From Chara braunii (Eukaryota > Streptophyta > Charophyceae > Charales > Characeae): a stretch of DNA of 38,426 nt. Positions within the stretch are counted from its first letter, which is position 1, and each line of letters begins with the position of its first letter. The stretch spans positions 1,224,345 to 1,262,770 of the forward strand of contig BFEA01000409.1 in assembly GCA_003427395.1 (NCBI GenBank), in the 5' to 3' direction. Shown here piece after piece: positions 31,186 through 38,426 of the stretch. The notes below the pieces were generated by a model that saw nothing but the letters and a program-made list of their open reading frames with translations, made no database searches and had not been told where the DNA came from. A program made the position numbers and the translations under genes.

Positions 31186-31244
31186 CAGACTGTGTCCAGG
31201 TTCAACCTCCTGATGAGTCGGTGAAAGTCCGACGAAACAGTCTG
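31186..31244 (+). ncRNA. hammerhead ribozyme motif
   Basis: Both invariant core strands are present and correctly placed: CTGATGA (31210-31216) and GAAA (31234-31237). Stem II between them is a perfect 5-bp helix, GTCGG (31217-31221) with CCGAC (31229-31233), closing a TGAAAGT loop. Stem III pairs CAGACTG (31186-31192) with CAGTCTG (31238-31244). Stem I is short: AGGT (31198-31201) with ACCT (31205-31208). A GTC (31194-31196) stands at the cleavage position, so scission is predicted after C31196. One flaw is visible: an extra TG (CAGACTGTGTC where CAGACTGTC would fit perfectly) puts a 2-nt bulge in stem III, and the first stem I pair is C-C. Hammerheads act by self-cleavage in retrozymes, SINE-like and Penelope-like elements and satellites. 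Stem III is the open helix, as in plant retrozymes (type III). No LTRs or primer site were recognised. Confidence 0.82.
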
Positions 31245-31279
31245 GCACAGTCATGCTTTTTTTGAGTGTATAGCGAATA

Positions 31280-31600
31280 TGACAACGGCTGTTCAATGCC
31301 AGAGCAACGCTGGCCGGTGCTGGGGTTTTACCCTGTAACCTGCTGATGCAGGAGCGCGAGGCCTGGTAGAGAGATCTGGGGATGCTTAGGGGTGGGCATT
31401 CCACCGGACAACCAAGGGTTGCTGCTGGGAAGACGCTGGTCGGAGCTGGGGCGAGTCGTGTTGCCTTGTAACCCAGCAGGATTTGGGGGAGTGAGGCCTG
31501 GAAGAGCTCGGCGGGGAGTAAGACAGTGTTGGAGAGCTTTGGAAAGGTTTGTTAGGGATTCCGAGGGTTTTGAGCATTTGTAGGACCTCTGTGGTGGCTT
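31280..31600 (+). repeat. repeat R, diverged copy (two ~150-bp units)
   Basis: Two units share GCTGG, CCTGTAACC or CTTGTAACCC, and GAGGCCTGG blocks in the same order. The whole stretch is the reverse-complement relative of 36700-37420, where the blocks read CCAGGCCTCG and GGTTACAGGGC. It begins about 35 bases after the hammerhead motif. Confidence 0.6.
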
Positions 31601-31602
31601 GT

Positions 31603-31710
31603 TGCATGAGTAGTTCCTTAATTGATCATTAGGAAAGTCCAATCCTACTCCCATGCTGCATGAGTAGTTCCTTAATTGATCATTAGGAAAGTCCAATCCC
31701 ACTCCCATGC
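31603..31710. repeat. 54-bp tandem duplication
   Basis: Units at 31603 and 31657: TGCATGAGTAGTTCCTTAAT then TGATCATTAGGAAAGTCC and ACTCCCATGC. One difference is seen. Confidence 0.93.
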
Positions 31711-31764
31711 TTCCTGAATTACGGCAAGTGTTCTTAGATGTTTTCTCAGCCGAAGGCGCGTAAT

Positions 31765-31894
31765 GGGCCCGGTATCTCAACAGATTTGCACCATTTCATA
31801 CGCGAAGCTGGACCCGGTTCCCAGCACGCGTTGCCCCCCACGCACAGATTGGAACTTTTGTTTCCCAAAAAAAAAAAAAAAAAAAAAAAAAGAC

Positions 31895-31926
<32 letters not shown>
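31765..31926 (+). mobile_element. SINE with A-tail and (CA)n
   Basis: CACCATTTCATACGCGAAGC, then GGACCCGGTTCCCAGCACG, a CCCCCCACG stretch and a pure A-run (31867-31891) continuing as (CA)n to 31926. The body matches 32268-32334. Confidence 0.6.
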
Positions 31927-31928
<2 letters not shown>

Positions 31929-32192
31929 ACTATTGCTAATCTTGATCCACTGCCCTCCTAGTCCATCTCGTTTGTTTAATCCGTTGCACATGACATTTCT
32001 CGCATGACTATGTGCGTCTACAGGCTGGCGATTCCCACTGGAACATCTTGCACAATGAGTTGTGAAAGAACTGGATTTTCTGAAACCTTTCCACACCTGC
32101 TACGCACACCCAAATCCTAATGCTAGCTTTGACCCCTGAGATCGTTGCTGAGGTACATGCTCTGAGAAAGTCCTCAGAAAGTACTCCGCTCA

Positions 32193-32334
32193 GTCAATCC
32201 CCTGGTATCCCTGGTATCCAGGGTAATCAATGCTGGCAGGGGAAGGATTTCCAAGTGTTCCAAATATGTTGTACATTTCATAAGGGACGCTGGGTCCGGT
32301 TCCCAGCACGTGCTGTGTATTTCAAAAAAAAAAG
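32193..32334 (+). mobile_element. SINE, same family, with A-tail
   Basis: Starts CAGTCAATCCCCTGG like the copy at 9828, then CAGGGTAATCAATGCTGGC, ACATTTCATAAGGGACGCTG and GGTCCGGTTCCCAGCACGTG, and ends in an A-run at 32324-32333. Confidence 0.65.
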
Positions 32335-32837
32335 AACATTGACTTCCAGGATCATCACTTTTTCAGCTCTGGCCATGAGAAAGGCAAGGTTGTTTGCAAG
32401 GTATGCATACCTTGCATCTTCCCCAATCTTGCCTCTCTCATGGCTAGAGCCTTCAACCGGGGACTCACTTAGGGAGGCTGCTCTGGTCACCTCCCTAAGT
32501 GGTATCCGTGACTCGAAGTTCAACAAAAAAAAACAAAAAAAAAGAATACGTACCTGATGCTGAGACCGAAAATAAACCTCAAAGACAACGTGAGTGGAGG
32601 GACGATGGATGAGGGATCTGAATGTAGGATCTATCTACTGCTCCGTATCTTTCTTTTCTCTCTGTGTCTGAATTATGTCCGCAGCTCTTCACCCTGCTCC
32701 TCTCCGTCCGACTCTCGAGCCTCGTAGTTTCCCTGAATTTCTGCATGAACTTGGTCCTATTCTTTGGCTATATCCGGCTTCTATTTCTTGACGACATGCG
32801 TGGTACCTAGGTTGTGGTAACGCGTTGCCTTACCAGC

Positions 32838-32918
32838 TGGCCTAGCTCAGTTGGTGAACACCCCCCCTGAACTGAACTGTTGAAATACAGTCCAGGTGCT
32901 GAGTTCGAACACCACTGG
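32838..32918 (+). mobile_element. tRNA-like SINE head
   Basis: Carries an A box (TAGCTCAGTTGG at 32843-32854) and a B-box-like GAGTTCGAACACC at 32901-32913, spaced as in a tRNA-derived polymerase III promoter. The arms do not close into a full cloverleaf, so a functional tRNA is unlikely. Confidence 0.5.
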
Positions 32919-33381
32919 AAGCAGACGAGTGAAATACTGTAATTCGGAAATACCTAGGGGCGGTCAAATCGATGATGAGATGAAATCTCAAGGCCCTCGG
33001 CCTTCATAAAAGAGCATGAATGTGGTCCGTTTAGTGGCTCACATGCAGTCGTTCTTTTGACTGCCACAGCCATGGTCAGTGAATCATAGCCTGACACCTG
33101 ACATCGGACACCCGGCCTGGAGCAGACACGATTGGTGGGAAGAACGCTTTCTTTGCACATTTTTACCATTTCTCTCCTCATTTTTTTTTGGGTCATGAAA
33201 TGGTTTTTATGTTCCCTGTTTACCATCTTTCTCCTCATTTTTTGTGCCATGAAATGGTTTTTAACTTTTACTTTCCCTACTGTATAGGCTGCCACCCTCC
33301 CGTCCATCCCAATCCCAATCCCACACGTGTCACACTAAGCCAAACACATGGACAGTGGGAGTGGGATCTGCCTCCCGAGGC

Positions 33382-33545
33382 CGGGGCGAGGTCCCACTAG
33401 CAAAGAGGATTGGATTGAACGCCTGGCTCTGGACATGTTTGTGGAAAGGTGCAGAGAGTCGAGATTGAACTGCTTTCTGCATCTTAAAACACGTCCAGAT
33501 TAAGGAGCTTAAATCAATCCTCTTTCATAGTGGGACCCCGCCCCG
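33382..33545. mobile_element. inverted-repeat element Q1 (164 bp)
   Basis: The left arm CGGGGCGAGGTCCCACTAGC then AAAGAGGATTG returns on the right as its complement (CAATCCTCTTTCATAGTGGG then ACCCCGCCCCG). The interior pairs further: TCTGGACATGTTT with AAAACACGTCCAGA, and GGTGCAGA with TCTGCATC. Almost the whole element is one hairpin. Confidence 0.85.
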
Positions 33546-33736
33546 GGACCCGTTGCCATAGCTACCGACGCTGTGCGGCAGCCTATTCCACGCTGTCCCC
33601 CACCCGTTCCCCACCCGCCGCACACCTGTCACGCTAATCCCAAACACATGGCTAGTGGGATCTCCCTCCCTTTGAGCGATATCTACCAATTATCCTTTGA
33701 CGGGACTGTTGGAGGATATGCTCTTATCACTTCCAG

Positions 33737-33898
33737 GAGTCAAGGCCTCGCTCCACTACTTAACATTCTACATCTCTCGGGTCTGTGGTATGGACCCTAT
33801 ACATTCGGCCTGGTCAACCATTTCGAATGCACGGGGACCATCCCGCGCTCCAGATTCATCTAGAATGTTAGTTGTGCAGTGGAGCAAGGCCCTGAGTC
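33737..33898. mobile_element. inverted-repeat element Q2 (162 bp)
   Basis: GAGTCAAGGCCTCGCTCCAC and TTAACATTCTA on the left face TAGAATGTTAG and GTGGAGCAAGGCCCTGAGTC on the right. It shares the general plan of its neighbours, but the middle is unpaired and more diverged. Confidence 0.7.
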
Positions 33899-33945
33899 AC
33901 TCTACCGATGTCCTTTACTTGACAAAAACGATGGAACGGAGTTGC

Positions 33946-34119
33946 CTGAGGGCCAGATCCCACTTGCAAGGACGATTAGAATAAGTGTCTGAATCTGGAC
34001 GTGTTCCACGCAGAGATGCAGAAAAGCAGATCAATGACAGTTTTCTGCACCTCGCGACGAACACGTCCAGATTCAGACACTCATTCCAATCCTCTTTGCC
34101 AGTGGGATCTGGCCCTGAG
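33946..34119. mobile_element. inverted-repeat element Q3 (174 bp)
   Basis: Nearly perfect hairpin. GGGCCAGATCCCACTTGCAA, GTGTCTGAATCTGGACGTGT and GATGCAGAAAA on the left each recur as complements on the right (TTTTCTGCACC, ACACGTCCAGATTCAGACAC, TTGCCAGTGGGATCTGGCCC). The inner words TCTGGACGTGTT and TGCAGA are shared with Q1, so the two are one family. Confidence 0.9.
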
Positions 34120-34265
34120 TGTAACCCGTCGAAACGACGGGTGCGTCGGGGAAACGTGCGCCCTCTCAGTTTCATGCGAACAGGTGGACGTAATAAAATC
34201 TTATGAATGAAATCGCGTTCAAGAGGAAGAGCTGGCCATTGCTTCTTTCTCTGTCTTACTGTATT

Positions 34266-34283
34266 CCCCCCCCCCCCCCCCTC
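34266..34283. repeat. poly-C tract
   Basis: About 16 consecutive C. Similar C or G homopolymers occur at 5391-5406, 5699-5710, 9429-9450 and 22847-22855; lengths may be unreliable. Confidence 0.9.
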
Positions 34284-34702
34284 CCCTGATCTGTCTTTTT
34301 CTCTCTATGAAAGTTAAAAGCGGCAAGAAGGCATCTTTTTTCTATCCTCTCCTCTCTCGTCCATTCCCTCTCCAATTCCAATGAGCGACCTTGAGTCGCC
34401 AGATCTTGGCATAAATCAGTACCGGAAGGGAAACAGAAAGAGAAGACAGGAGGGGTGCGTGTAGAGAAAGACACAGAGAAGAGAAGCGGTATTGGGAGAA
34501 GGAGGGGGAGAGAGTGGACACTTTTCTCTGAAGGCAGCCAACGTAGGTGTTTGCCTGGAAGGACTGACGAAGACGGTGAGACACATACTGTAATGGGCGA
34601 GACAGTGGAAGACGGTGAGAAACGTAACGGACAAAGACGGCGACAGACGGTGAGAAAGATGAAAAAAAATTTAGACGACGAACAAACGCGCGCAACTCAC
34701 TG

Positions 34703-34807
34703 CCGTCTTCCCCCGAACACAACGCACCCTATCATCAATGTAAAGAGGCTATCTTTCCTACGCGATGCGGTCATGATTAGGGTTTGTTGTGTTCGGGGGA
34801 AGACTGG
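34703..34807 (-). mobile_element. palindromic element family P, GTCTTCCCCCGAAC subtype, copy a
   Basis: CCGTCTTCCCCCGAACACAA with CGCACCCT on the left; AGGGTTTGTTGTGTTCGGGG then GAAGAC on the right. The asymmetric centre, GACCGCATCGCGTAGGAAAG on the minus strand, corresponds to the centre of copy b, so the two copies are in opposite orientation. Confidence 0.85.
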
Positions 34808-34850
34808 GGGACGATGAGAGAGATAGGTTCCTATTCGATTCAACACGCCT

Positions 34851-34957
34851 ACCGTCTTCCCCCGAACACAACGCACCCTCATTTTGACTGCATCGGACCG
34901 GAAAGACGGCATGTATACGTTCATTTTCAGGGTGCGTTATGTTCGGGGGAAGACGGT
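34851..34957 (+). mobile_element. palindromic element family P, GTCTTCCCCCGAAC subtype, copy b
   Basis: ACCGTCTTCCCCCGAACACA through CGCACCCTCATTTT; centre CTGCATCGGACCGGAAAG; right arm AGGGTGCGTTATGTTCGGGG then GAAGACGGT. TA flanks the CCGTC...GACGG ends on both sides, as expected for a TA-targeting element. Confidence 0.87.
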
Positions 34958-35312
34958 AGCAGTTGAGAGTAGAAACGAGAGAGAGAACGAAGAGGAGAGA
35001 GAACAAGCAAGCGATCCGGTAGCAGTTGAGAGTAGAAACGAGAGAAAGAAGAGCAGAGATGAGAGAACGAGGGTAGCAGCTGAGAGTAGAAACGAGAGAA
35101 CGAAGAGGAGAGAGAACNGAAACGAGAGAACGAAGAGGAGAGAGAACAAGCAAACGATCCGGAGCCAGTTGAGAGTAGAAACGAGAGAAAGAAGAGCAGA
35201 GATGAGAGAACGAAGCGGAGAGAGAACAAGCAAGCGATCCGGTAGCAGTCGAGAGTAGAAACGAGAGAAAGAAGAGTAGAGAGAAAGAAGAGCAGAGACA
35301 CACCAAGCAAGC
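34958..35312 (+). repeat. polypurine minisatellite, about five 55-85-bp units
   Basis: AGCAGTTGAGAGTAGAAACG or a variant recurs at about 34959, 35023, 35074, 35165 and 35245. Units also carry AGAGAACAAGCAAGCGATCC. The plus strand is strongly purine-rich. Position 35118 is an N at a collapsed unit boundary, so the copy number may be wrong. Confidence 0.88.
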
Positions 35313-35985
35313 GATCCGGTGGTGCAAGCCAAATCGCAAACTACAGCGTGCGGAGGTGGAGGGGGGTATTCCTATTCCACTTTCCCGCCAGGTTTTTTTC
35401 CCCCCCCAGGTGTGGATGGTAGAATGTGGAAACCTGTCTACTCCCCATTTTGTTGCCTTTCTTATCTTTTTCACATTTGGCTTTCGCGAGCGGTGCGGAC
35501 ATCAGCGCACGGCTACCATATAATTAGCGCACGCTTCTGGGGTCTCCCGCTCCCGGTCTCTTTCCTGCCGCAAGCGACGACGGCGGCCTCGTTCCGTTCA
35601 TTGTCCGCCTCCGTGCCATCCTGCTCAGTGGGAGGGCATGCTGACACCACTACCGAACAACAATTTCGCCTGAATTGCGACCAGAAATGCATATATGAAC
35701 ATCCAGAAACGTCCTAGCATAAGAATTTCTGTGTTTACCCGCGTCCCCTCATTATCATCCTCACTCTTGCCCGGATCCTCTGTGTCCTCCTCCTCCCCTT
35801 CTGCCTTGCACTCCTTTTCTCCTCCAATTCGCATTCTCCTCGTCCTCCTCGTTGCTTTTCCCTCCAGAACTTCCTCGAGCAGTGAGGCAGAAAAAGAACG
35901 AAAAATAGGAAGGGGAAAGGGAGGGCAGGCACGAATAGATCGGCGGGAAGGAGGAAAAGGGGGCAGGGGGAGGCATCCTGGATGG
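35313..35985. other. no gene seen
   Basis: Long frames here (for example plus 35695 onwards) are Arg/Glu or Ser/Leu-rich readings that run into a GA microsatellite; none has a recognisable domain. Confidence 0.4.

Positions 35986-35987
<2 letters not shown>

Positions 35988-36061
<74 letters not shown>
35988..36061. repeat. (GA)n microsatellite
   Basis: About 36 GA units without interruption, flanked by GATGGTG and GGGAGGC. Confidence 0.96.
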
Positions 36062-36063
<2 letters not shown>

Positions 36064-36363
36064 CTAGTGACATACCTCCAACGCGTAACCAAATGGTCAG
36101 CTGATGTTGACCTGTTCTCACAGTGGGCGCACGATCTGGCAATGGCAAGTGTTGGCGGTCTCAAGCATAAGTTCAATTGCCGCCGAGACTTCGAGATTGA
36201 TTCCTCGCTTGGGTACGTGGCCCGCCCTCGACCACAGTGTCGCTCAGTGGAGGGATCGCAGGGGGCGGTCCGAGCACATGTCAGGACGAGTTCTAACTTC
36301 GGCGGTTGGCCACCCCCTTTTTCCTTCTATTTTTTTCGGGAAAAAGCAAGGAATCCTCGGCCA

Positions 36364-36480
36364 CCCCTACTGGGGGCAAGGTCCCATTTGGACGGATTAG
36401 GAGATTTCTGCCGTTGATCTCAGCTATCTACGGTCTCTGTCTCGTAATTCGTGTAAGTGGGACCTAGCCCCGGGTAGGCG
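36364..36480. mobile_element. inverted-repeat element Q4 (117 bp)
   Basis: The left end CCCCTACTGGGGGCAAGGTC then CCATTTGGACGGATTAG pairs with the right end AATTCGTGTAAGTGGGACCT then AGCCCCGGGTAGGCG. The GGGGC.AGGTCCCA.TT terminus is shared with Q1, 3 kb away. Confidence 0.7.
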
Positions 36481-36540
36481 CTGCACTTGTGCTTCAAAAT
36501 TTTGGGCATGGTGGAACGATACACCAGGTATCCACCGGCC

Positions 36541-36699
36541 TACCAGTAGCTCAGTTGGTAAGGCATGCAAGTGGCATTCAGGAGGTCTTGGGTTCAATTC
36601 TTATTGGCATCGTGCATGCTCCTGCTATCAATAGGTGGCATTCAGGAGGTCTTGGGTTCAATTCCTATTGGCGTCGTGCATGCTCCTGCTATCAATAGG
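36541..36699 (+). mobile_element. tRNA-derived SINE head with tandem-duplicated B-box half
   Basis: The A box TAGCTCAGTTGGTA (36547) and B box GGGTTCAATTC (36591) sit in a tRNA-like frame. TACCAGT at the start can pair with ATTGGCA at 6 of 7 positions. The segment from GTGGCATTCAGGAGGTCTTG to CTGCTATCAATAG then occurs twice in tandem, so there are two B boxes. Confidence 0.65.
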
Positions 36700-37425
36700 T
36701 TACAGGGCAACGCCCCAGCACCGGTCACTGTGGTTCTGGCATCGGACAAACACAGATCCTATGAACATTACAGCATCAGAAAAGCCTACAGTGAGGTGCT
36801 AGGAGCCCTTAGAATCTCAGAGCATTCTAAAAACTACTGGGAGCAACCCAGGGCAGCAGACTTGCTTATAAAAGAGTGAAAATCAACTGAGATTATTCGG
36901 GAGCCGACATGAACAAGACCACATTACCCCAGTGCTATTCAGCACAGCATCCTACAACTGCCTCAACCCCCTATCCTAGATGCCAAGCTCTACCAGGCTT
37001 CGCATCCCCAACTGCTGGTTTACAGGGACAGTGAGACCCGCCCCAACTCCGGTCAGCGTCATCCTATTCAGGCGCCGACATGAACAAGACCACATTACCC
37101 CAGTGCTATTCAGCAGACCATCCTACAACTGCCTCAACCCCCTATCCTAGATGCCAACCTCTACCAGCCCTCGCATCCCCAACTTGCTGGGTTACAGGGC
37201 AGCGACTCCGCCCAGCGTCATCCTAGCAACCACTGATGGTGAGCCACTGGAATGCCTTCCACCCTCGGCAATTCCCCAGATCTGTCTACCAGGCCTCGAA
37301 CCCCTGCTTCACTCAGGTTACAGGGCAGCGCAACCAAACCCCACCTCCGACCAGCATCGTTCTAGCGTTGGCCAGCCGCAAACCCGTGGATATAACGGTG
37401 TTGGCCCAAACCACCTAAGCATTCC
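36700..37425 (-). repeat. repeat R array with two clean 171-bp units
   Basis: GCCGACATGAACAAGACCAC starts units at 36903 and 37074. They share CTACAACTGCCTCAACCCCC, CTCGCATCCCCAACT.GCTGG and TTACAGGG. Further diverged half units lie on both sides (36700-36740, 37265-37400). In reverse complement the array aligns with 31280-31600. Confidence 0.75.
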
Positions 37426-37689
37426 CCCTTAAACCACCAGTACTTGGCCCAGCTATTGAAGCCGAACCTGAATATGCCCTGCGTGCCAATTTTTGCCGAG
37501 CTGGCGGGGAGTGGGAAAAAATACGGGACATCTGCTGCTGCAAGCAGGTACCGCCCCTTCCTTTAGACCTGCTGCCAGCAGATGGAATGTAAACAGGCCG
37601 TCGTTTTCTTGTTTCCACTCACGCATTCAATGCTCCCATGAAGGATCTTCTTCCAAAAAACAAAAAAACAAAAAAAAAAAAAGAGAGAA

Positions 37690-38145
37690 ACGTGAACGCC
37701 GTGCAGCAGTGAACCCAGATACATGCGTCGAACTTGCAACGTTACACTGCCTCTGGGACCCGAGGCAATGAATGCTCCCCGTCTCTCACGGGGAGAAGTG
37801 TAGAAACAGCCAACTATCTTATTATCAAAAAAAAAAAAAAAAAAACGAAAGGGGGAAACGGGAAACAGGCATCTGAACGTGATTGGCCTGAGATTCATAC
37901 AACGCCGTGCAGCAGTGAAGCCAGATACATGCATCGAAGTTGCAACGTCACACTGCCTCTGGGACCTGAGGCATTGAATGCTCCCCGTCTCTCACGGGGA
38001 GCAAGTGCAGAAACAGCCAACGATCTGATTACCAAAAAAAAAAAAAAAACGAGAAGGGGGAAACGGGAAACCAGCATCTGAACGTGATTGCCCCAAGATT
38101 CATATAACGCCGTGCAGAAGTGAAGCCAGATACATTCTTCCCCCC
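37690..38145 (+). repeat. ~205-bp A-tailed unit in tandem (2.2 copies)
   Basis: CGCCGTGCAGCAGTGAA starts units at 37697, 37903 and, truncated, 38108. Each full unit holds CTGCCTCTGGGACC, the hairpin GCTCCCCGT-CTCTC-ACGGGGAGC (the first copy lacks the final C), AGAAACAGCCAAC, an A-run of 17-20 and GGGGGAAACGGGAAAC. The tail within each unit suggests a SINE-like element that became tandem. Confidence 0.85.
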
Positions 38146-38239
38146 CCCCCCAAACAAAAAATGAAAAGAAAGGAAAGCAACCATCTATCTTTACTTTTTC
38201 CTGGTCCCGTTTTCTTTTTTGTTTTGAGAAAACTACGGC

Positions 38240-38385
38240 GCAGTCAGGGTTACAGTTTGTAATTGCATTTGAAACTGCGTTTTAGCAGTTTAGTCAGGGC
38301 CCGAGTTTCAATTGCAGTTTAGTCAGGGCCCTAGTTTGTAATTGCATTTGAAACTCGGGCTTGCTTTTTGTAGCAGTTCAGTCAG
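38240..38385. repeat. interspersed duplication around TAGTCAGGGCCC
   Basis: TTTGTAATTGCATTTGAAAC occurs twice and AGTTTAGTCAGGGCCC twice, with a third related AGTTCAGTCAGGCAC. The end of the window may cut a longer array. Confidence 0.7.
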
Positions 38386-38426
38386 GCACATGGCCGTTTC
38401 TTTCTTTCCTGTGTCCTTTTTTTTTT

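Noticed and set aside
34758-35474. 238-codon minus-strand frame rich in Ser, Leu, Phe
   Set aside because: It is the reverse reading of the polypurine minisatellite and of a palindromic element.
35695-36417. 240-codon plus-strand frame
   Set aside because: Its centre is a GA microsatellite and the rest shows low-complexity Arg/Ser/Glu; it overlaps equally long frames on the other strand.
36903-37240. Regularly repeated units as a possible CRISPR array
   Set aside because: Units are 171 bp, directly tandem without unique spacers, in a eukaryotic context.

Overview
The window looks like nuclear DNA of a green-lineage eukaryote, probably a streptophyte; a charophyte such as Chara would fit, but that is inference. 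Four things point there. A spliced malic enzyme gene has GT-AG introns of 0.9-2.7 kb. An intronless Gfo/Idh/MocA oxidoreductase is closest, from memory, to the land-plant At4g09670-type proteins. LINEs of plant type are present. Relics resembling plastid tRNA-Thr(GGU), tRNA-Ile(GAU) and tRNA-Gly(GCC) are scattered through the window. Long CT, GA and CA microsatellites, poly-A/T tracts, one 45-base N gap and two single Ns show that most of the window is repeat-rich and that parts of the assembly are uncertain.

Layout. 1-601 (minus): C-terminal part of a LINE ORF1-like zinc-knuckle protein running off the left edge. 1.3-1.5 kb: minisatellite. 3.74-10.59 kb (plus): the last five exons of a malic enzyme; the N-terminal two thirds are not in view. 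10.6-15.7 kb: no gene seen, but tandem duplications, the N gap, a tRNA-derived SINE and a plastid-like tRNA-Thr relic. 15.8-20.35 kb (minus): a 5'-truncated, twice-frameshifted LINE ORF2 with a poly-A tail, sitting in a duplicated 101-bp target. 21-24.5 kb: a dense nest of tandem duplications, palindromic miniature elements and a 485-bp element whose empty site is visible in a neighbouring tandem copy. 25.83-26.95 kb (minus): the intact oxidoreductase. 27.78-29.98 kb (plus): a second, independently decayed LINE of the same clade. 30.2-32.4 kb: SINEs, tandem repeats and a hammerhead ribozyme motif. 32.8-38.4 kb: tRNA-like SINE heads, a cluster of long inverted-repeat elements, two more palindromic elements, a polypurine minisatellite, a diverged repeat array and a tandem A-tailed unit.

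Only two host protein genes are supported: malic enzyme (malate to pyruvate plus CO2) and the putative sugar or dihydrodiol dehydrogenase-like oxidoreductase. Nothing in the sequence links them functionally. The rest is a record of successive mobile-element activity. The most distinctive items are the hammerhead ribozyme motif at 31186-31244, the palindromic element family with at least seven copies, the foldback cluster at 33.4-34.1 kb, and the 8-bp-duplication element at 22674-23158.
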